A stretch of DNA of 64,000 nt from an uncultured Eubacteriales bacterium (GCA_934511365.1 CAKSWC010000001.1:186001-250000), one strand, 5' to 3'; counted from the stretch's first letter, positions 51,108 to 59,823 are shown. Program-made: numbers and translations. Notes: generated from the letters alone by a model not told the origin.

Positions 51108-51377
51108 TCAAACCCTGTGCATGAGCGTGAAGATATCCTCGCGCTGAGTGTGGATAACAAGGCCCATCTTTTTTCCAAGCGCATCAAGCTTTTCCGCAAG
51201 CGAGGCAACGCCGGCCGCGCTTTTCGATGTGTCAACAAGCATAGTCATGGTGAAGAACTCCTCCATAACCGTCTGGCTGATATCAAGTATATTAACGCTG
51301 TTTTCGCTCAGGAGAGTGCAAACGGCCGCAATAATACCCGTGGTGTCTCTTCCCGAGACCGTTACAATCGCTTTCAT
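51108..51377 (-). CDS. UPF0237 ACT-domain protein
   Basis: The 89-residue protein is a single ACT domain (MKAIVTVSGRDTTGIIAAVC). ACT domains bind amino acids. It is probably the regulatory or sensor partner of UPF0210. AGAGGTTT precedes the start. Confidence 0.93.
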   Translation of the reverse strand: MKAIVTVSGRDTTGIIAAVCTLLSENSVNILDISQTVMEEFFTMTMLVDTSKSAAGVASLAEKLDALGKKMGLVIHTQREDIFTLMHRV

Positions 51378-51445
51378 TAATCCAAACCTCTTTCAATAAG
51401 TTTAAAGCAGCCACCGGTTGACCGAGCGTTGCTTAATCTTAAACT

Positions 51446-51474
51446 ATTATACTTTATATTGAGAAAAAGGTCAA
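51446..51474 (-). promoter_or_regulatory. Promoter of the UPF0237-UPF0210 operon
   Basis: TTGACC (51469-51474), 17 bases, TATAAT (51446-51451) on the minus strand. Confidence 0.82.
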
Positions 51475-51538
51475 TCTTGCTCTCCGGGCAAACTGAATAA
51501 TTTTTCTGCTAAAATTTCGACTTTTTTTGCATTTTCCG

Positions 51539-51566
51539 TTCACAAAATTCCCTTTTCGTGTATAAT
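51539..51566 (+). promoter_or_regulatory. Promoter of comM
   Basis: TTCACA (51539-51544), 16 bases, TATAAT (51561-51566). Confidence 0.75.
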
Positions 51567-51635
51567 AGTTTCAACAGATAAGTAACCGCTCGGTTAATCA
51601 CGGCTTACTTAAAACAGTCAAAGGGGAATTTATAT

Positions 51636-53171
51636 ATGTTTGCAAAAGTCAACAGCATCGGCCTTTTCGGCCTCGGTTCATATTCAGTGGGTGTTGAGGC
51701 ATCAACGGAAAGCCTTGCAATGCCGAAGTTTGACCTTGTTGGCCTTCCGGACGCAGCGGTTTCCGAATCGCGGGACAGAGTCCGCGCGGCAATGAAAAAC
51801 AACAAAATGCAGTTTCCGGTCGGGCGCATCACGGTTAACCTTTCCCCCGCCGACAAGAAAAAGGAAGGGCCGATGTATGACGTTCCGATTCTTATTGCGC
51901 TGCTCATTGCCTCCGGCCAGCTTCAGGCGGAAATTTCAACCTCTGCGTTTTTCGGCGAGCTTTCCCTCGGCGGAAAGGTCAGGAAGGTCAACGGTGCTCT
52001 TCCGATGGCTATCCACGCAAGAGAGAGCGGAATAAGCGACCTTTATGTTCCGCTTGAAAACGCAAGCGAATGCGCCGTTGTTGACAAAATCAACATCTAT
52101 CCGGTTGAAAACATCACCCAGCTCATTGAGCACTTAAGAGGAACAAGAAGAATTCAAAAAATAGACAAAAGTTTTTATGGCGAGCTTGATTACACAAGCG
52201 AGTATCTCCCGGATTTTGCGGACGTCAAAGGTCAGTACCCGGTCAAGCGTGCGCTTGAAATTGCAGCCGCCGGCGGCCACAATACTCTTATGATCGGCCC
52301 TCCCGGTTCGGGAAAAAGTATGCTTGCAAAACGCATTCCTTCAATACTTCCGGACATGACTTTTGAAGAAAGCCTTGAAACAACAAAGATTTACTCCATT
52401 GCCGGAATGCTCAATTCAAACATTTCGCTCATCAAGTCCAGACCGTTCCGCTCTCCGCACCACACAATTTCAAGCGCCGGACTTTCCGGCGGCGGACGGA
52501 TTCCGCGTCCCGGAGAGCTGAGTCTTGCCCACCACGGCGTGCTTTTTCTTGATGAGCTTCCGGAATTTCCGCGTGCAACAATGGAGGTTCTGCGTCAGCC
52601 GATGGAGGACGGCCAAATCACAATCGCCCGTGTTTCCGGAACACTGACATATCCGTGCGAGGTCATGCTTGTTTGCGCAATGAATCCTTGTCCGTGCGGC
52701 TATTACGGCCATCCGACCAAAAGATGCACCTGTCCCAAAGGTGCTCCGGCAAAGTATCTTGCAAAGGTCAGCGGTCCGCTCCTCGACCGGCTTGACATCC
52801 ACATTGAAGTTCCGCAGGTGGACTTCAAAAAGCTCTCCGATGACTCACTCGCCGAAAGCTCAGCGGAAATTAAAAAGCGCGTCAACGCGGCGCGGAAAAT
52901 TCAGCAGCAGAGGCTTTCCGGAACAGGCGTTTCCTGCAACGGGAAAATGACCCCGGCAATGACAAGAAAGTTCTGCGTTATTGACGGGCAAACAAAGAAT
53001 ATGCTTGAAAAAAGCTTTGAGGCTCTCGGTCTTTCCGCAAGGGCATATGACAAAATTCTGCGCGTTGCAAGAACGATTGCCGACCTTGAGGGCAGCGAAA
53101 ACATCACCATTGACCATGTGACGGAGGCCGTTCAGTACAGAAGCCTTGACAGAAAGTTTTGGAGAGAATAG
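51636..53171 (+). CDS. comM: YifB/ComM family Mg-chelatase-like AAA+ ATPase
   Basis: The 511-residue protein has an N-terminal Lon-like ChlI domain (about 20-170), then an AAA+ Mg_chelatase domain with Walker A IGPPGSGKSM and Walker B GVLFLDELPEF, and the C-terminal Mg_chelatase_C part. A Cys-rich loop (NPCPCGYYGHPTKRCTC) is typical of the family. ComM homologues act as branch-migration helicases in natural transformation in Gram-negatives; the Firmicute role is less clear. AAAGGGGA precedes the ATG. Confidence 0.95.
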   Translation: MFAKVNSIGLFGLGSYSVGVEASTESLAMPKFDLVGLPDAAVSESRDRVRAAMKNNKMQFPVGRITVNLSPADKKKEGPMYDVPILIALLIASGQLQAEISTSAFFGELSLGGKVRKVNGALPMAIHARESGISDLYVPLENASECAVVDKINIYPVENITQLIEHLRGTRRIQKIDKSFYGELDYTSEYLPDFADVKGQYPVKRALEIAAAGGHNTLMIGPPGSGKSMLAKRIPSILPDMTFEESLETTKIYSIAGMLNSNISLIKSRPFRSPHHTISSAGLSGGGRIPRPGELSLAHHGVLFLDELPEFPRATMEVLRQPMEDGQITIARVSGTLTYPCEVMLVCAMNPCPCGYYGHPTKRCTCPKGAPAKYLAKVSGPLLDRLDIHIEVPQVDFKKLSDDSLAESSAEIKKRVNAARKIQQQRLSGTGVSCNGKMTPAMTRKFCVIDGQTKNMLEKSFEALGLSARAYDKILRVARTIADLEGSENITIDHVTEAVQYRSLDRKFWRE

Positions 53172-53233
53172 GGTTTTGCCTGCGGCAAAAAATGAAGCAT
53201 TTTACCTTTCGGCAAAACATGAAGTGACTTTGT
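53172..53233. repeat. Partial copy of the ATGAAG multi-hairpin element
   Basis: Three hairpins, TTTTGCC/GGCAAAA (53172-53188), TTTTACC/GGCAAAA (53198-53215, one mismatch) and TGAC/GTCA (53223-53233), are separated by ATGAAG. This is the left-half layout of the 163-bp element at 42655, without its terminal repeats. It directly follows the comM stop. Confidence 0.65.
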
Positions 53234-53274
53234 CATTGACTTTTTCAAATCACTCACCAGAAAATAAAATCACC

Positions 53275-53302
53275 CGGGAGCGAGCAATCGTTCCCGTTTT
53301 TT
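53275..53302 (+). terminator. Terminator after comM
   Basis: CGGGAGCGA (53275-53283) pairs with TCGTTCCCG (53288-53296), followed by TTTTTT. Confidence 0.85.
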
Positions 53303-53312
53303 GCTGTCGGTC

Positions 53313-53369
53313 TTTACTTTTTCTGCGTTTTTGTGTATAATATAATTAAAGAATTCTTGAATTCTCAAG
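53313..53369 (+). promoter_or_regulatory. Promoter and palindromic operator of the AbrB-PIN pair
   Basis: TTTACT (53313-53318), 17 bases, TATAAT (53336-53341). Directly downstream are two overlapping palindromes, AGAATTCT (53350-53357) and CTTGAATTCTCAAG (53356-53369), likely bound by the antitoxin for autorepression. Confidence 0.7.
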
Positions 53370-53389
53370 AAAAGAAAGGATGATTTGTT

Positions 53390-53644
53390 ATGAATCTTGC
53401 AAGAGTTTCTTCAAATGGTCAGGTAACAGTACCGATTGAAATTCGCCGTTTGCTCGGTCTTAAAGCCGGAGATAAAATCCTGTTTTTTCAAAAGTCAAGC
53501 GGAGAAATCGTTATGACAAACGCCTCTGCAAATGCTGTTTTGAAAGCGCAGGAAGGTTTTGCCGGTGTAGCTGAAGAGCTGAAAATCAAGAACGAAGAAG
53601 ATGTTCAAGCTCTTGTTGATGAATTAAGACGCAAGGGAGAGTAA
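53390..53644 (+). CDS. AbrB/SpoVT-like antitoxin
   Basis: The 84-residue protein has an N-terminal swapped-hairpin DNA-binding domain (LARVSSNGQVTVPIEIRRLL) and a C-terminal helical part rich in Glu that would bind the toxin. GAAAGGATG precedes the start. The toxin gene follows after one base. Confidence 0.9.
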   Translation: MNLARVSSNGQVTVPIEIRRLLGLKAGDKILFFQKSSGEIVMTNASANAVLKAQEGFAGVAEELKIKNEEDVQALVDELRRKGE

Positions 53645-53645
53645 A

Positions 53646-54044
53646 ATGCGGATTTTGATTGATACGAATATACTTTTTTCGGCTCTGCTTTTTCCGCAGT
53701 CAAAACCGGCATATGCTCTTTTATACGCCACCAATAATCATAAAATTGTTCTGACTGACAGAAACATTTTTGAACTTCGTGAGATTGTTAAAAGAAAAAA
53801 GCCAAGCCTTCTTCCAATCACGGAAACTTTTCTTGCTCAGCTTTCCTTTGAATTGATTCCGGCTGTTGAAGATGCGGCAAAAACAATTCGTGACGTTAAA
53901 GATCAGCCGATATTGAACGGTGCAATCATAGCCGATGTTGATATCATTCTTACCGGTGACAAAGACTTTTTGAGCCTTGACTTGGATCGCCCAAAATGCA
54001 TGACTGCGGCAGAATTTTTAGAAAATGAGGGAGCAACCGCTTAA
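53646..54044 (+). CDS. PIN-domain toxin (ribonuclease)
   Basis: This 132-residue PIN protein of the COG1569 type is a Mg2+-dependent ribonuclease. Acidic active-site residues are visible in ILIDTNILFSAL, ELREIV, VKDQPILNGAI and ILTGDKDFLSL. It is the toxin partner of the AbrB-like protein, with GGAGAG before the start. It is immediately followed by a terminator. Confidence 0.9.
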   Translation: MRILIDTNILFSALLFPQSKPAYALLYATNNHKIVLTDRNIFELREIVKRKKPSLLPITETFLAQLSFELIPAVEDAAKTIRDVKDQPILNGAIIADVDIILTGDKDFLSLDLDRPKCMTAAEFLENEGATA

Positions 54045-54060
54045 CGGTGCTCCCCTTTTT
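54029..54060 (+). terminator. Terminator of the toxin-antitoxin operon
   Basis: GGGAGC (54029-54034) with ACCG pairs with CGGT and GCTCCC (54049-54054), followed by CTTTTTATC. It overlaps the toxin stop codon. Confidence 0.75.
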
Positions 54061-54061
54061 A

Positions 54062-54508
54062 TCACACATCCTTAACCATCTGCAAATATTCAAGGTTTTT
54101 GAACCCCTTGCGTTTATAGAGCGCTCTTGCGCCCTCGTTTTCCGGCTCCGTTTCAAGGCGATACCTTGCGGCCGGAATATTTTTTTCAAGGAAGGCGAAA
54201 AACGCACTTCCGATTCCGTTATTCTGAAAGGCTTTGCGAACATAGAGTTCCTCCACCCAGACAAGCATTCCGCCAACCTCATGGGAGAACATCTTATCAA
54301 GAAGCGCATATCCGGCAATTTCGCCCTTGTCCGTTTCAAAAATATAGCACTCAAGATAAACATCCGAACGCATAAGCTCGTCAAACGTGCTGAAGTGAAA
54401 GCTGTCGTCAACATTGTTCAGCACCGCGTCGCTTGAATAAAACTCGCGGCTCATTTTGATGAACTCATCCTTATCGGACGGGAGTATTTTTCTGATAGAG
54501 TAATTCAT
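54062..54508 (-). CDS. GNAT family N-acetyltransferase
   Basis: The 148-residue protein has the acetyl-CoA loop VRKAFQNNGIGSAFFAFLE and the GNAT end motif ARALYKRKGFKNLEY. AAAGGAAAA precedes ATG 54508. The substrate is unknown. It converges with the toxin-antitoxin terminator. Confidence 0.9.
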   Translation of the reverse strand: MNYSIRKILPSDKDEFIKMSREFYSSDAVLNNVDDSFHFSTFDELMRSDVYLECYIFETDKGEIAGYALLDKMFSHEVGGMLVWVEELYVRKAFQNNGIGSAFFAFLEKNIPAARYRLETEPENEGARALYKRKGFKNLEYLQMVKDV

Positions 54509-54619
54509 TTTCTGTTTTCCTTTCGGTCGCTGTCTTTGACTTCCGGCTTGAAGCAAAGCCTTGAAAGCGTTTTTTGTCCGCCCGTCTGCGCAGCAAACAG
54601 GCGGCTTTTTGGGCTCTTT

Positions 54620-55984
54620 TTATGAAAACAGCTCTTTCATTTCGGCCGTTTTTCCGCAGCTGAGTCTGCCCTCGGGACACTTTCCCTTTGAAAAGCAGCT
54701 CGGCCCATAGTTTTTAAAAAGCAGCGGTGAGCTTTTGCGCAGCTCAAAAAGGAGCCTTGTTGCTTTTTCCCGGATTTCCCACTGCGCTCTTGTGCAGGTG
54801 CGCAGGGAGAAAAACAGCCGCAGCTCGCGTCCGTTCATTGTTGAAACAACGTCAATCGTATTTCCGGAAAGCAAGCAATAAACACTCTTTCCGGAGGGTA
54901 CACCTGTGCTTTTGAGTTCATCAAAAAGTTCCGCTGTTTTTTCAAACGCGGCAATGTATTTTTCAAGCAGACCGCTCTCTTTCACCGAGGACGGAATGAT
55001 ATAGCTCCTTCGATTGCAAGAGTCAAGCTGCGGAACGCAAAGACTTTGCATTCTGTGGCGCGCAAGGTGGGTCAGTGTTGAAAGCGAGATATCATTGATT
55101 TTTACGGTGAACACCGCGCTTTCAAGAGCACGCGGCCTGTCTGAGGCAAAAACGGCGGAGAGTATTTTTTCAACCGTGACCTCATCGGCGAGTGCATTAT
55201 CAATGTCTGCCGGCGAAAAATTCCCGCTTTCAATGAGGGCGGTTTTTGCAACAAGTTTTTCGCAGTCCGGCGTTGCAAAAAGGATTTCAACGTCCTTTTT
55301 AAGGCCGGGTTCCTGCGCTGTTTTTTGAACAAACGAAAAATCGGCAATGTCGCGATAATTTTCATTGTCCGCCTCAAAATTTTCAAAAACTCCGGGTGCT
55401 TTTTCTTTGCAGCTGCGAAGCAGAGAGAGGCCGATGTTATAAATCTCCGGAATATTTTTTCCGCGGCCGAAAAGCATTGAACGCAGAACATTCACCATTT
55501 CCCGTCCGTTGAGCGAGCAGAAAAAGTTACTGAAAAAGCAATACGGCAAAACAAAGCGCGCGTCCTCTTTCGGAACGCCGCTTTCGCAAAGTTCTGAATA
55601 GAGCGCAAAAAGGAAGTCCATGTGAGCCACGTATTTTTCTTTGAGTTTTGCGCTTTCAAACTGCGGAACATAATATCCGCTGTCTGAAAAATCAACGTAT
55701 CTGCGTGACTTCACGGTGAACGAAGCAAGGCGGAACTCAATCATAAACTGCTCAACAACAACCGAAACATTTTCAAACGCAAGGTTAAAAAGCATATGCT
55801 CGATCGTTGAGGTATGGCCGGAACGAATGACTTTTGAAATGAGGTTTGAATTTTTCTGCGCGTCATGTGAACGCTCAAAAATTTCCAGTGCGGTTCCCTT
55901 TTGGGTTGAAATCCTTCCGGAGGCGGCGCAGACGCTCTCGCCGCAATCGGAAAAGCCGATGATATATGCACCTGATTCTGACAA
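54620..55984 (-). CDS. thyX: FAD-dependent thymidylate synthase-like protein with two ThyX domains
   Basis: ThyX makes dTMP from dUMP using FAD and methylene-THF. Single-domain enzymes are about 220-250 residues; this 454-residue protein carries two. The first (about 1-220) has HTSTIEH and the signature position filled by EFRLASFTVKSRRY, so Arg83-His84 of RHR are Glu-Phe. The second (about 225-430) has RHRMQSLCVPQLDSC (Arg309) and the C-terminal CTRAQWEIREKA. A Cys-rich tail (CFSKGKCPEGRLSCG) follows. A TTG at 55984 is the start because GGGGAGG is 8 bases before it; an ATG at 56038 lies upstream of the predicted transcription start. Confidence 0.88.
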   Translation of the reverse strand: MSESGAYIIGFSDCGESVCAASGRISTQKGTALEIFERSHDAQKNSNLISKVIRSGHTSTIEHMLFNLAFENVSVVVEQFMIEFRLASFTVKSRRYVDFSDSGYYVPQFESAKLKEKYVAHMDFLFALYSELCESGVPKEDARFVLPYCFFSNFFCSLNGREMVNVLRSMLFGRGKNIPEIYNIGLSLLRSCKEKAPGVFENFEADNENYRDIADFSFVQKTAQEPGLKKDVEILFATPDCEKLVAKTALIESGNFSPADIDNALADEVTVEKILSAVFASDRPRALESAVFTVKINDISLSTLTHLARHRMQSLCVPQLDSCNRRSYIIPSSVKESGLLEKYIAAFEKTAELFDELKSTGVPSGKSVYCLLSGNTIDVVSTMNGRELRLFFSLRTCTRAQWEIREKATRLLFELRKSSPLLFKNYGPSCFSKGKCPEGRLSCGKTAEMKELFS

Positions 55985-56019
55985 AACTTTTTCCTCCCCT
56001 GTTTTATGGTTACTTACAG

Positions 56020-56048
56020 ATTTTAATATAACGCGCATATTTTGTCAA
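56020..56048 (-). promoter_or_regulatory. Promoter of the two-domain thyX
   Basis: TTGACA (56043-56048), 17 bases, TAAAAT (56020-56025) on the minus strand. Its start site, near 56013, supports the TTG start at 55984. Confidence 0.75.
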
Positions 56049-56112
56049 GTAACCCCTGATTAACCAAAAGTGTAACCTCCCACCCATTAATCGGCGGTTA
56101 TCAAGCTTTCAA

Positions 56113-56150
56113 AAGCGCAAAAGCGGACGCCGCTTTTTTGCAGCGTCCGC
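56113..56150 (-). terminator. Terminator of the His/Cys repeat protein gene
   Basis: GCGGACGCCGC (56123-56133) pairs with GCAGCGTCCGC (56140-56150), one mismatch. The minus strand continues TTTTGCGCTTTTG. Confidence 0.85.
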
Positions 56151-56167
56151 CGAAAGATTATTCGGGT

Positions 56168-59100
56168 TTATTTTACGGTTACTTTATAGGTCTTGCTGAA
56201 AGCGGAAGAAATTCTTGTTCCGGAGACCTTTTTGTTTGCAACAACCTTAACGTAATATGTCTTTCCGCTCTTGAGCTTCTTAACGGTACGCGAGGTTTTT
56301 GTTGTTGCCTTAACGGCCTTGAAGCCGCTGTCCTTCTTGGTGCTGTAATAAACAGTATAGCCCGTTGCGCCGGCAACCTTGTTCCACTTGAGGGTCACGC
56401 TCTTTTTTCCGGCCTCAACGCTCTTAACAGAGGGAGCCGCGGTCTTTGTTGCGGTGAGCAGCGACCTTGAAGCGGTTGAGTAATAAACCTTTGAGCCGAG
56501 CTTTGAAAAGGCGGTAACAACAACCTTGTATTCCGTTCCGGCCGCAAGCTTTTTGCCGTTATCAAGCTTTTTGAAGTTAACGCTTGTCTTGCTTGTTACA
56601 ACGGTTCTGACAACTGTATTGCCCTTATAAAGCTGAACTCTGTAGCCCGCCGCACCGGGAACCGCGCTCCAGGAAGCTTTGATTGAATTCTTCGTCTGAG
56701 TTGCCGAAAGTTTCGCGGTCTTTGCTGTGAAGGAATATGTAATTTTGAAGGTGCGTGCAACGGTGCCCTCATAATCACCCATGAATGTTACGGTAACAAC
56801 GGCGGTGCCGGGATATACATTGTTCTTATATGTTGCTGTGAAGTCAACGCCCTTAACAAGAGCCTTTCCGTTTTCGTCCTTTGCAATAACACTCGGAGTC
56901 CATGCTCTGCCGATATACTTAACCTGTGAAACGGTGAGAGAAACGGACTTGATTTTTGCAATGGGTTCAGACGCAACTTCATCGCCGCAGACGGAGCACT
57001 TCCTGCTTTCCGTTGCGCCGTCCTCGGTGAGGGTAGCTTTCTTTTCCGGAACAAGAGTCTCATATGCGTGGCCGAGCGCCGGAGTAACAACCGGCTCTTC
57101 AAGAATTTCGCCGCAGACGGAGCATCTCTTTCCTCCGACGGACTTATCGGTTGTGCAGTCGCCGGGAACGTCGGGAATGGCCTCCGGCTTGTGGCCGCCC
57201 TTGTTGGGGATAACCTCTGATTTAATCTCATCGCCGCAATTCTTGCACTTTTTGCCTTCGGTTGCGCCGTCCTCGGTGCAGGTTGCCTCCTTCGCCGGGG
57301 TAACAACTTCATAGTCATGGCCGGTGGCCTTGACTACCGTGGGTTCTTCAAGAATATCACCGCAGACGGAGCACTTTTTGCCGCCTGTTGAGCCGTCCTC
57401 GGTGCAGGTTGCAGCCTTTTCCGGAATTGCAACCGGAGTGTGCTCGGTCAGCATCGGGATTTCTTTCTGAGCAACAAGGATTTCGCCGCAGACGGAGCAT
57501 TTCTTTCCGGCGGTCAGGCCGGCCTTTTTGCAGGTTGCCGGAACTTCCGGAAGCTCAACCTCGGTGTGCTTTCCTGTTGCCTTAATAACTTTAGCGGTGG
57601 TATATGAGCAAACCTCGCACTTAACGCCGGCTTCGGTTCCGTCAACAAGGCAGGTTGCAGCAACCGCTTCAACATCCTTAAGCTTATGGTTTTCCGTTAC
57701 GGTGTGACCTTCAACGGAAGCGGTGCAGCCGCTGTTTTTGCAGGTCTTTGTGTGGGTCTTTGCGTTTCCGTCGTCAACAAATTCGCCGTAATTATGGCCG
57801 GTAGCCGGAACAACGATGTCCGTTTTGATTACGGTCTCATGGGTCGGGCAGTCCTCACGGACGCAGAAGGAGAATTCTTCGGCCTTTCCGGGAACAAGGC
57901 AGGTCGGAAGCTCGGTCACTGCGGTTTCCTTTGTGCTGAACTTGTGACCCTTTTCATAGGTTTTGTGGTCGGATTCATACGGGCAGTTTTTGCATCTCCA
58001 GAATCCGTCATAGCCGTCCTGAGTGCAGGTTGCCGCCTTCGCTTCAACAAACGCAAGGTCATGAGCCGGCCTTCCGTCTTTGTCGTTAATGCAGATAGTT
58101 TCGGTGCAGCCGCGCTTGCAGGTGCATGTCATGGTCTTGCCGTCGGCATTTTTTACCCAATCGCCCCAAGCATGGCCGAGAGCCGAACCTACCGTGTAGG
58201 TTTCTGTTCCGACTGCTTGACAGTTTTTGCAGGAATAATAATACTTTGCAGGCTCGGTGCAGGTTGCACCTGAATTGGCTTTCGGTGCAATGCCAACGTC
58301 CTTTTTGATGAACTCATGACCGAGTGCGGTTCCTTTGAAAGTCTCTTTAGAGCTTGCAAGTCCGCATCTTGAGCAGCACTTTGCATATACTGCAGGTTCG
58401 GTGCAGGTTGCGCTTGATTTTTTATACCTGTCATCCATGATCTCTTTTGAAAAGTCATGGCCAAGAGCAGGCTCTTCCGTTTGAGCAGCAAGAACGGCGT
58501 TGCAGACCGAGCAATGCTTGCCCTCTGTGAGGCCTTTTTCGGTGCAGGTTGGTTTTTTTGCCGGGTCAACAACCTCGGTGTGGTGACCAACGGCCTTGAT
58601 TACTTCAATCTCTGTTGTGTAATCGCAGTCTTTGCACTTCTTATATGCTTTATAGCCATCCTCAAAGCAGGAAGCGGCCTTCGCCTCAACATCCTTGAGG
58701 TCATGGTCCTCCTTGATGCAGAGCGTATAAGTTGCACCGCAGACGGAGCAGGTCTTTGTTTTCTTGGTTGCAAAATAAGAGATGAAAGCGTTGCTCACCC
58801 AGTCGCCCCAGGTGTGGTCTTTCTTGGCGATGGGTTCTCCGCCCCTTTCAAAGCCGCAGGTACGGCAGCGTTCAACCTTTTCCCTTCCCTCAACCTTGCA
58901 GGTCGGCTCACGCTTTGCGGAAAATTCAACAAAGTCATGCTCAACGCCGATTTTGTACTGCGCGGTAACAACAAGGTCACCGGCAATTCTGTCAAAGGCC
59001 TTGTCCCACTTTCCGTTGAATTCATAATGTCTGCCCTCATTCCAATAGAAGTTTGAGGAAAGAGTCGGCGCAGTGGCCGCAGCACCGTAGGCAACGGTCT

Positions 59101-59608
59101 GAGAGACGGTCTGCTCCTTGTGGTCTTCGGTGTAATAAACGAATTTTACGGTATAGGTCTTGATGTTTTCCGGGTCATTCTTTTTGAAAGCGTTCACGGC
59201 GGCTTCAACAGCCTTGATTCTTCTTTCAATAAACTTTTTATAGTGTGTTCCGGTTGTGAGAGCGGTCAGCGCCTGATATGCATCTTTAACGGCCGCATAG
59301 TCGCTGCTGTCCGGGTTATATTCTTTTGAATCGAGAATCGCTTTTGCCGCGTCGGCAACTTTTGAAAAATCGGTGTCAAGATATACTTTTTCCTTTTTTG
59401 TTGCCGTGCAGGAAGCGCATTTCAGCGTTTCATCGCCAACAACATACTTTCCGCCGCTCAGAGCAACTGTGACTGCGCCCTGAGGTTCAAATGAGTGCTC
59501 ATGTCCCCCGGCCGCAAAGGCAGTGAACGGCACGGCTGTGAAAATCATCAGAACCGCCATAAGGCAGGCAATGATGCGCCCGGTTGTTGAATGTTTCTGA
59601 TTGTCCAT
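56168..59608 (-). CDS. Large secreted protein with ~17 His/Cys repeats and two Fn3 domains
   Basis: This 1146-residue exported protein has a signal peptide (1-32, AFA cleavage region), a helical FIVAR-like segment near 70-140 and a Sec-type N-terminus. About 17 repeats of about 40 residues follow. Each has a His, then a Cys in ATCTEDG or similar, then CSVCG or CKNCG, ending GH. The late copies are the most regular (SVCGEIL, KNCGDEI). Then come an Ig-like region (about 895-965) and two Fn3 domains (about 965-1146). The Cys-x2-Cys pairs may bind metal or form disulfides. There is no wall anchor or catalytic motif. GGAGG lies 12 bases upstream. The role is unknown; adhesion is plausible. Confidence 0.85.
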   Translation of the reverse strand: MDNQKHSTTGRIIACLMAVLMIFTAVPFTAFAAGGHEHSFEPQGAVTVALSGGKYVVGDETLKCASCTATKKEKVYLDTDFSKVADAAKAILDSKEYNPDSSDYAAVKDAYQALTALTTGTHYKKFIERRIKAVEAAVNAFKKNDPENIKTYTVKFVYYTEDHKEQTVSQTVAYGAAATAPTLSSNFYWNEGRHYEFNGKWDKAFDRIAGDLVVTAQYKIGVEHDFVEFSAKREPTCKVEGREKVERCRTCGFERGGEPIAKKDHTWGDWVSNAFISYFATKKTKTCSVCGATYTLCIKEDHDLKDVEAKAASCFEDGYKAYKKCKDCDYTTEIEVIKAVGHHTEVVDPAKKPTCTEKGLTEGKHCSVCNAVLAAQTEEPALGHDFSKEIMDDRYKKSSATCTEPAVYAKCCSRCGLASSKETFKGTALGHEFIKKDVGIAPKANSGATCTEPAKYYYSCKNCQAVGTETYTVGSALGHAWGDWVKNADGKTMTCTCKRGCTETICINDKDGRPAHDLAFVEAKAATCTQDGYDGFWRCKNCPYESDHKTYEKGHKFSTKETAVTELPTCLVPGKAEEFSFCVREDCPTHETVIKTDIVVPATGHNYGEFVDDGNAKTHTKTCKNSGCTASVEGHTVTENHKLKDVEAVAATCLVDGTEAGVKCEVCSYTTAKVIKATGKHTEVELPEVPATCKKAGLTAGKKCSVCGEILVAQKEIPMLTEHTPVAIPEKAATCTEDGSTGGKKCSVCGDILEEPTVVKATGHDYEVVTPAKEATCTEDGATEGKKCKNCGDEIKSEVIPNKGGHKPEAIPDVPGDCTTDKSVGGKRCSVCGEILEEPVVTPALGHAYETLVPEKKATLTEDGATESRKCSVCGDEVASEPIAKIKSVSLTVSQVKYIGRAWTPSVIAKDENGKALVKGVDFTATYKNNVYPGTAVVTVTFMGDYEGTVARTFKITYSFTAKTAKLSATQTKNSIKASWSAVPGAAGYRVQLYKGNTVVRTVVTSKTSVNFKKLDNGKKLAAGTEYKVVVTAFSKLGSKVYYSTASRSLLTATKTAAPSVKSVEAGKKSVTLKWNKVAGATGYTVYYSTKKDSGFKAVKATTKTSRTVKKLKSGKTYYVKVVANKKVSGTRISSAFSKTYKVTVK

Positions 59609-59627
59609 GTTTTCAAATTACCTCCTT

Positions 59628-59645
59628 AAGTAACAAAAGTTACTT
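59628..59645 (-). promoter_or_regulatory. Inverted repeat in the leader of the repeat protein gene
   Basis: AAGTAAC (59628-59634) and GTTACTT (59639-59645) with a 4-base loop lie just before the ribosome site. A regulator or a leader hairpin could act here. Confidence 0.4.
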
Positions 59646-59657
59646 TAATTTTTAATA

Positions 59658-59686
59658 ATCATAACATATATGGGAATTACTGTCAA
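59658..59686 (-). promoter_or_regulatory. Promoter of the His/Cys repeat protein gene
   Basis: TTGACA (59681-59686), 17 bases, TATGAT (59658-59663) on the minus strand. Confidence 0.85.
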
Positions 59687-59763
59687 TATAAAGCTACAAA
59701 TTGCAACAGTTTGAAGAAAAATGACTGTTTGAGTCAGCTCTTTCAATATTTACAAATTTGTTC

Positions 59764-59792
59764 TTGATAATTGCGCGCATTGCTGATATAAT
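59764..59792 (+). promoter_or_regulatory. Promoter of the cupin-tmk operon
   Basis: TTGATA (59764-59769), 17 bases, TATAAT (59787-59792). Confidence 0.82.
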
Positions 59793-59823
59793 ACTATGAA
59801 CTTATATTATGGGGGTTTTTGCA

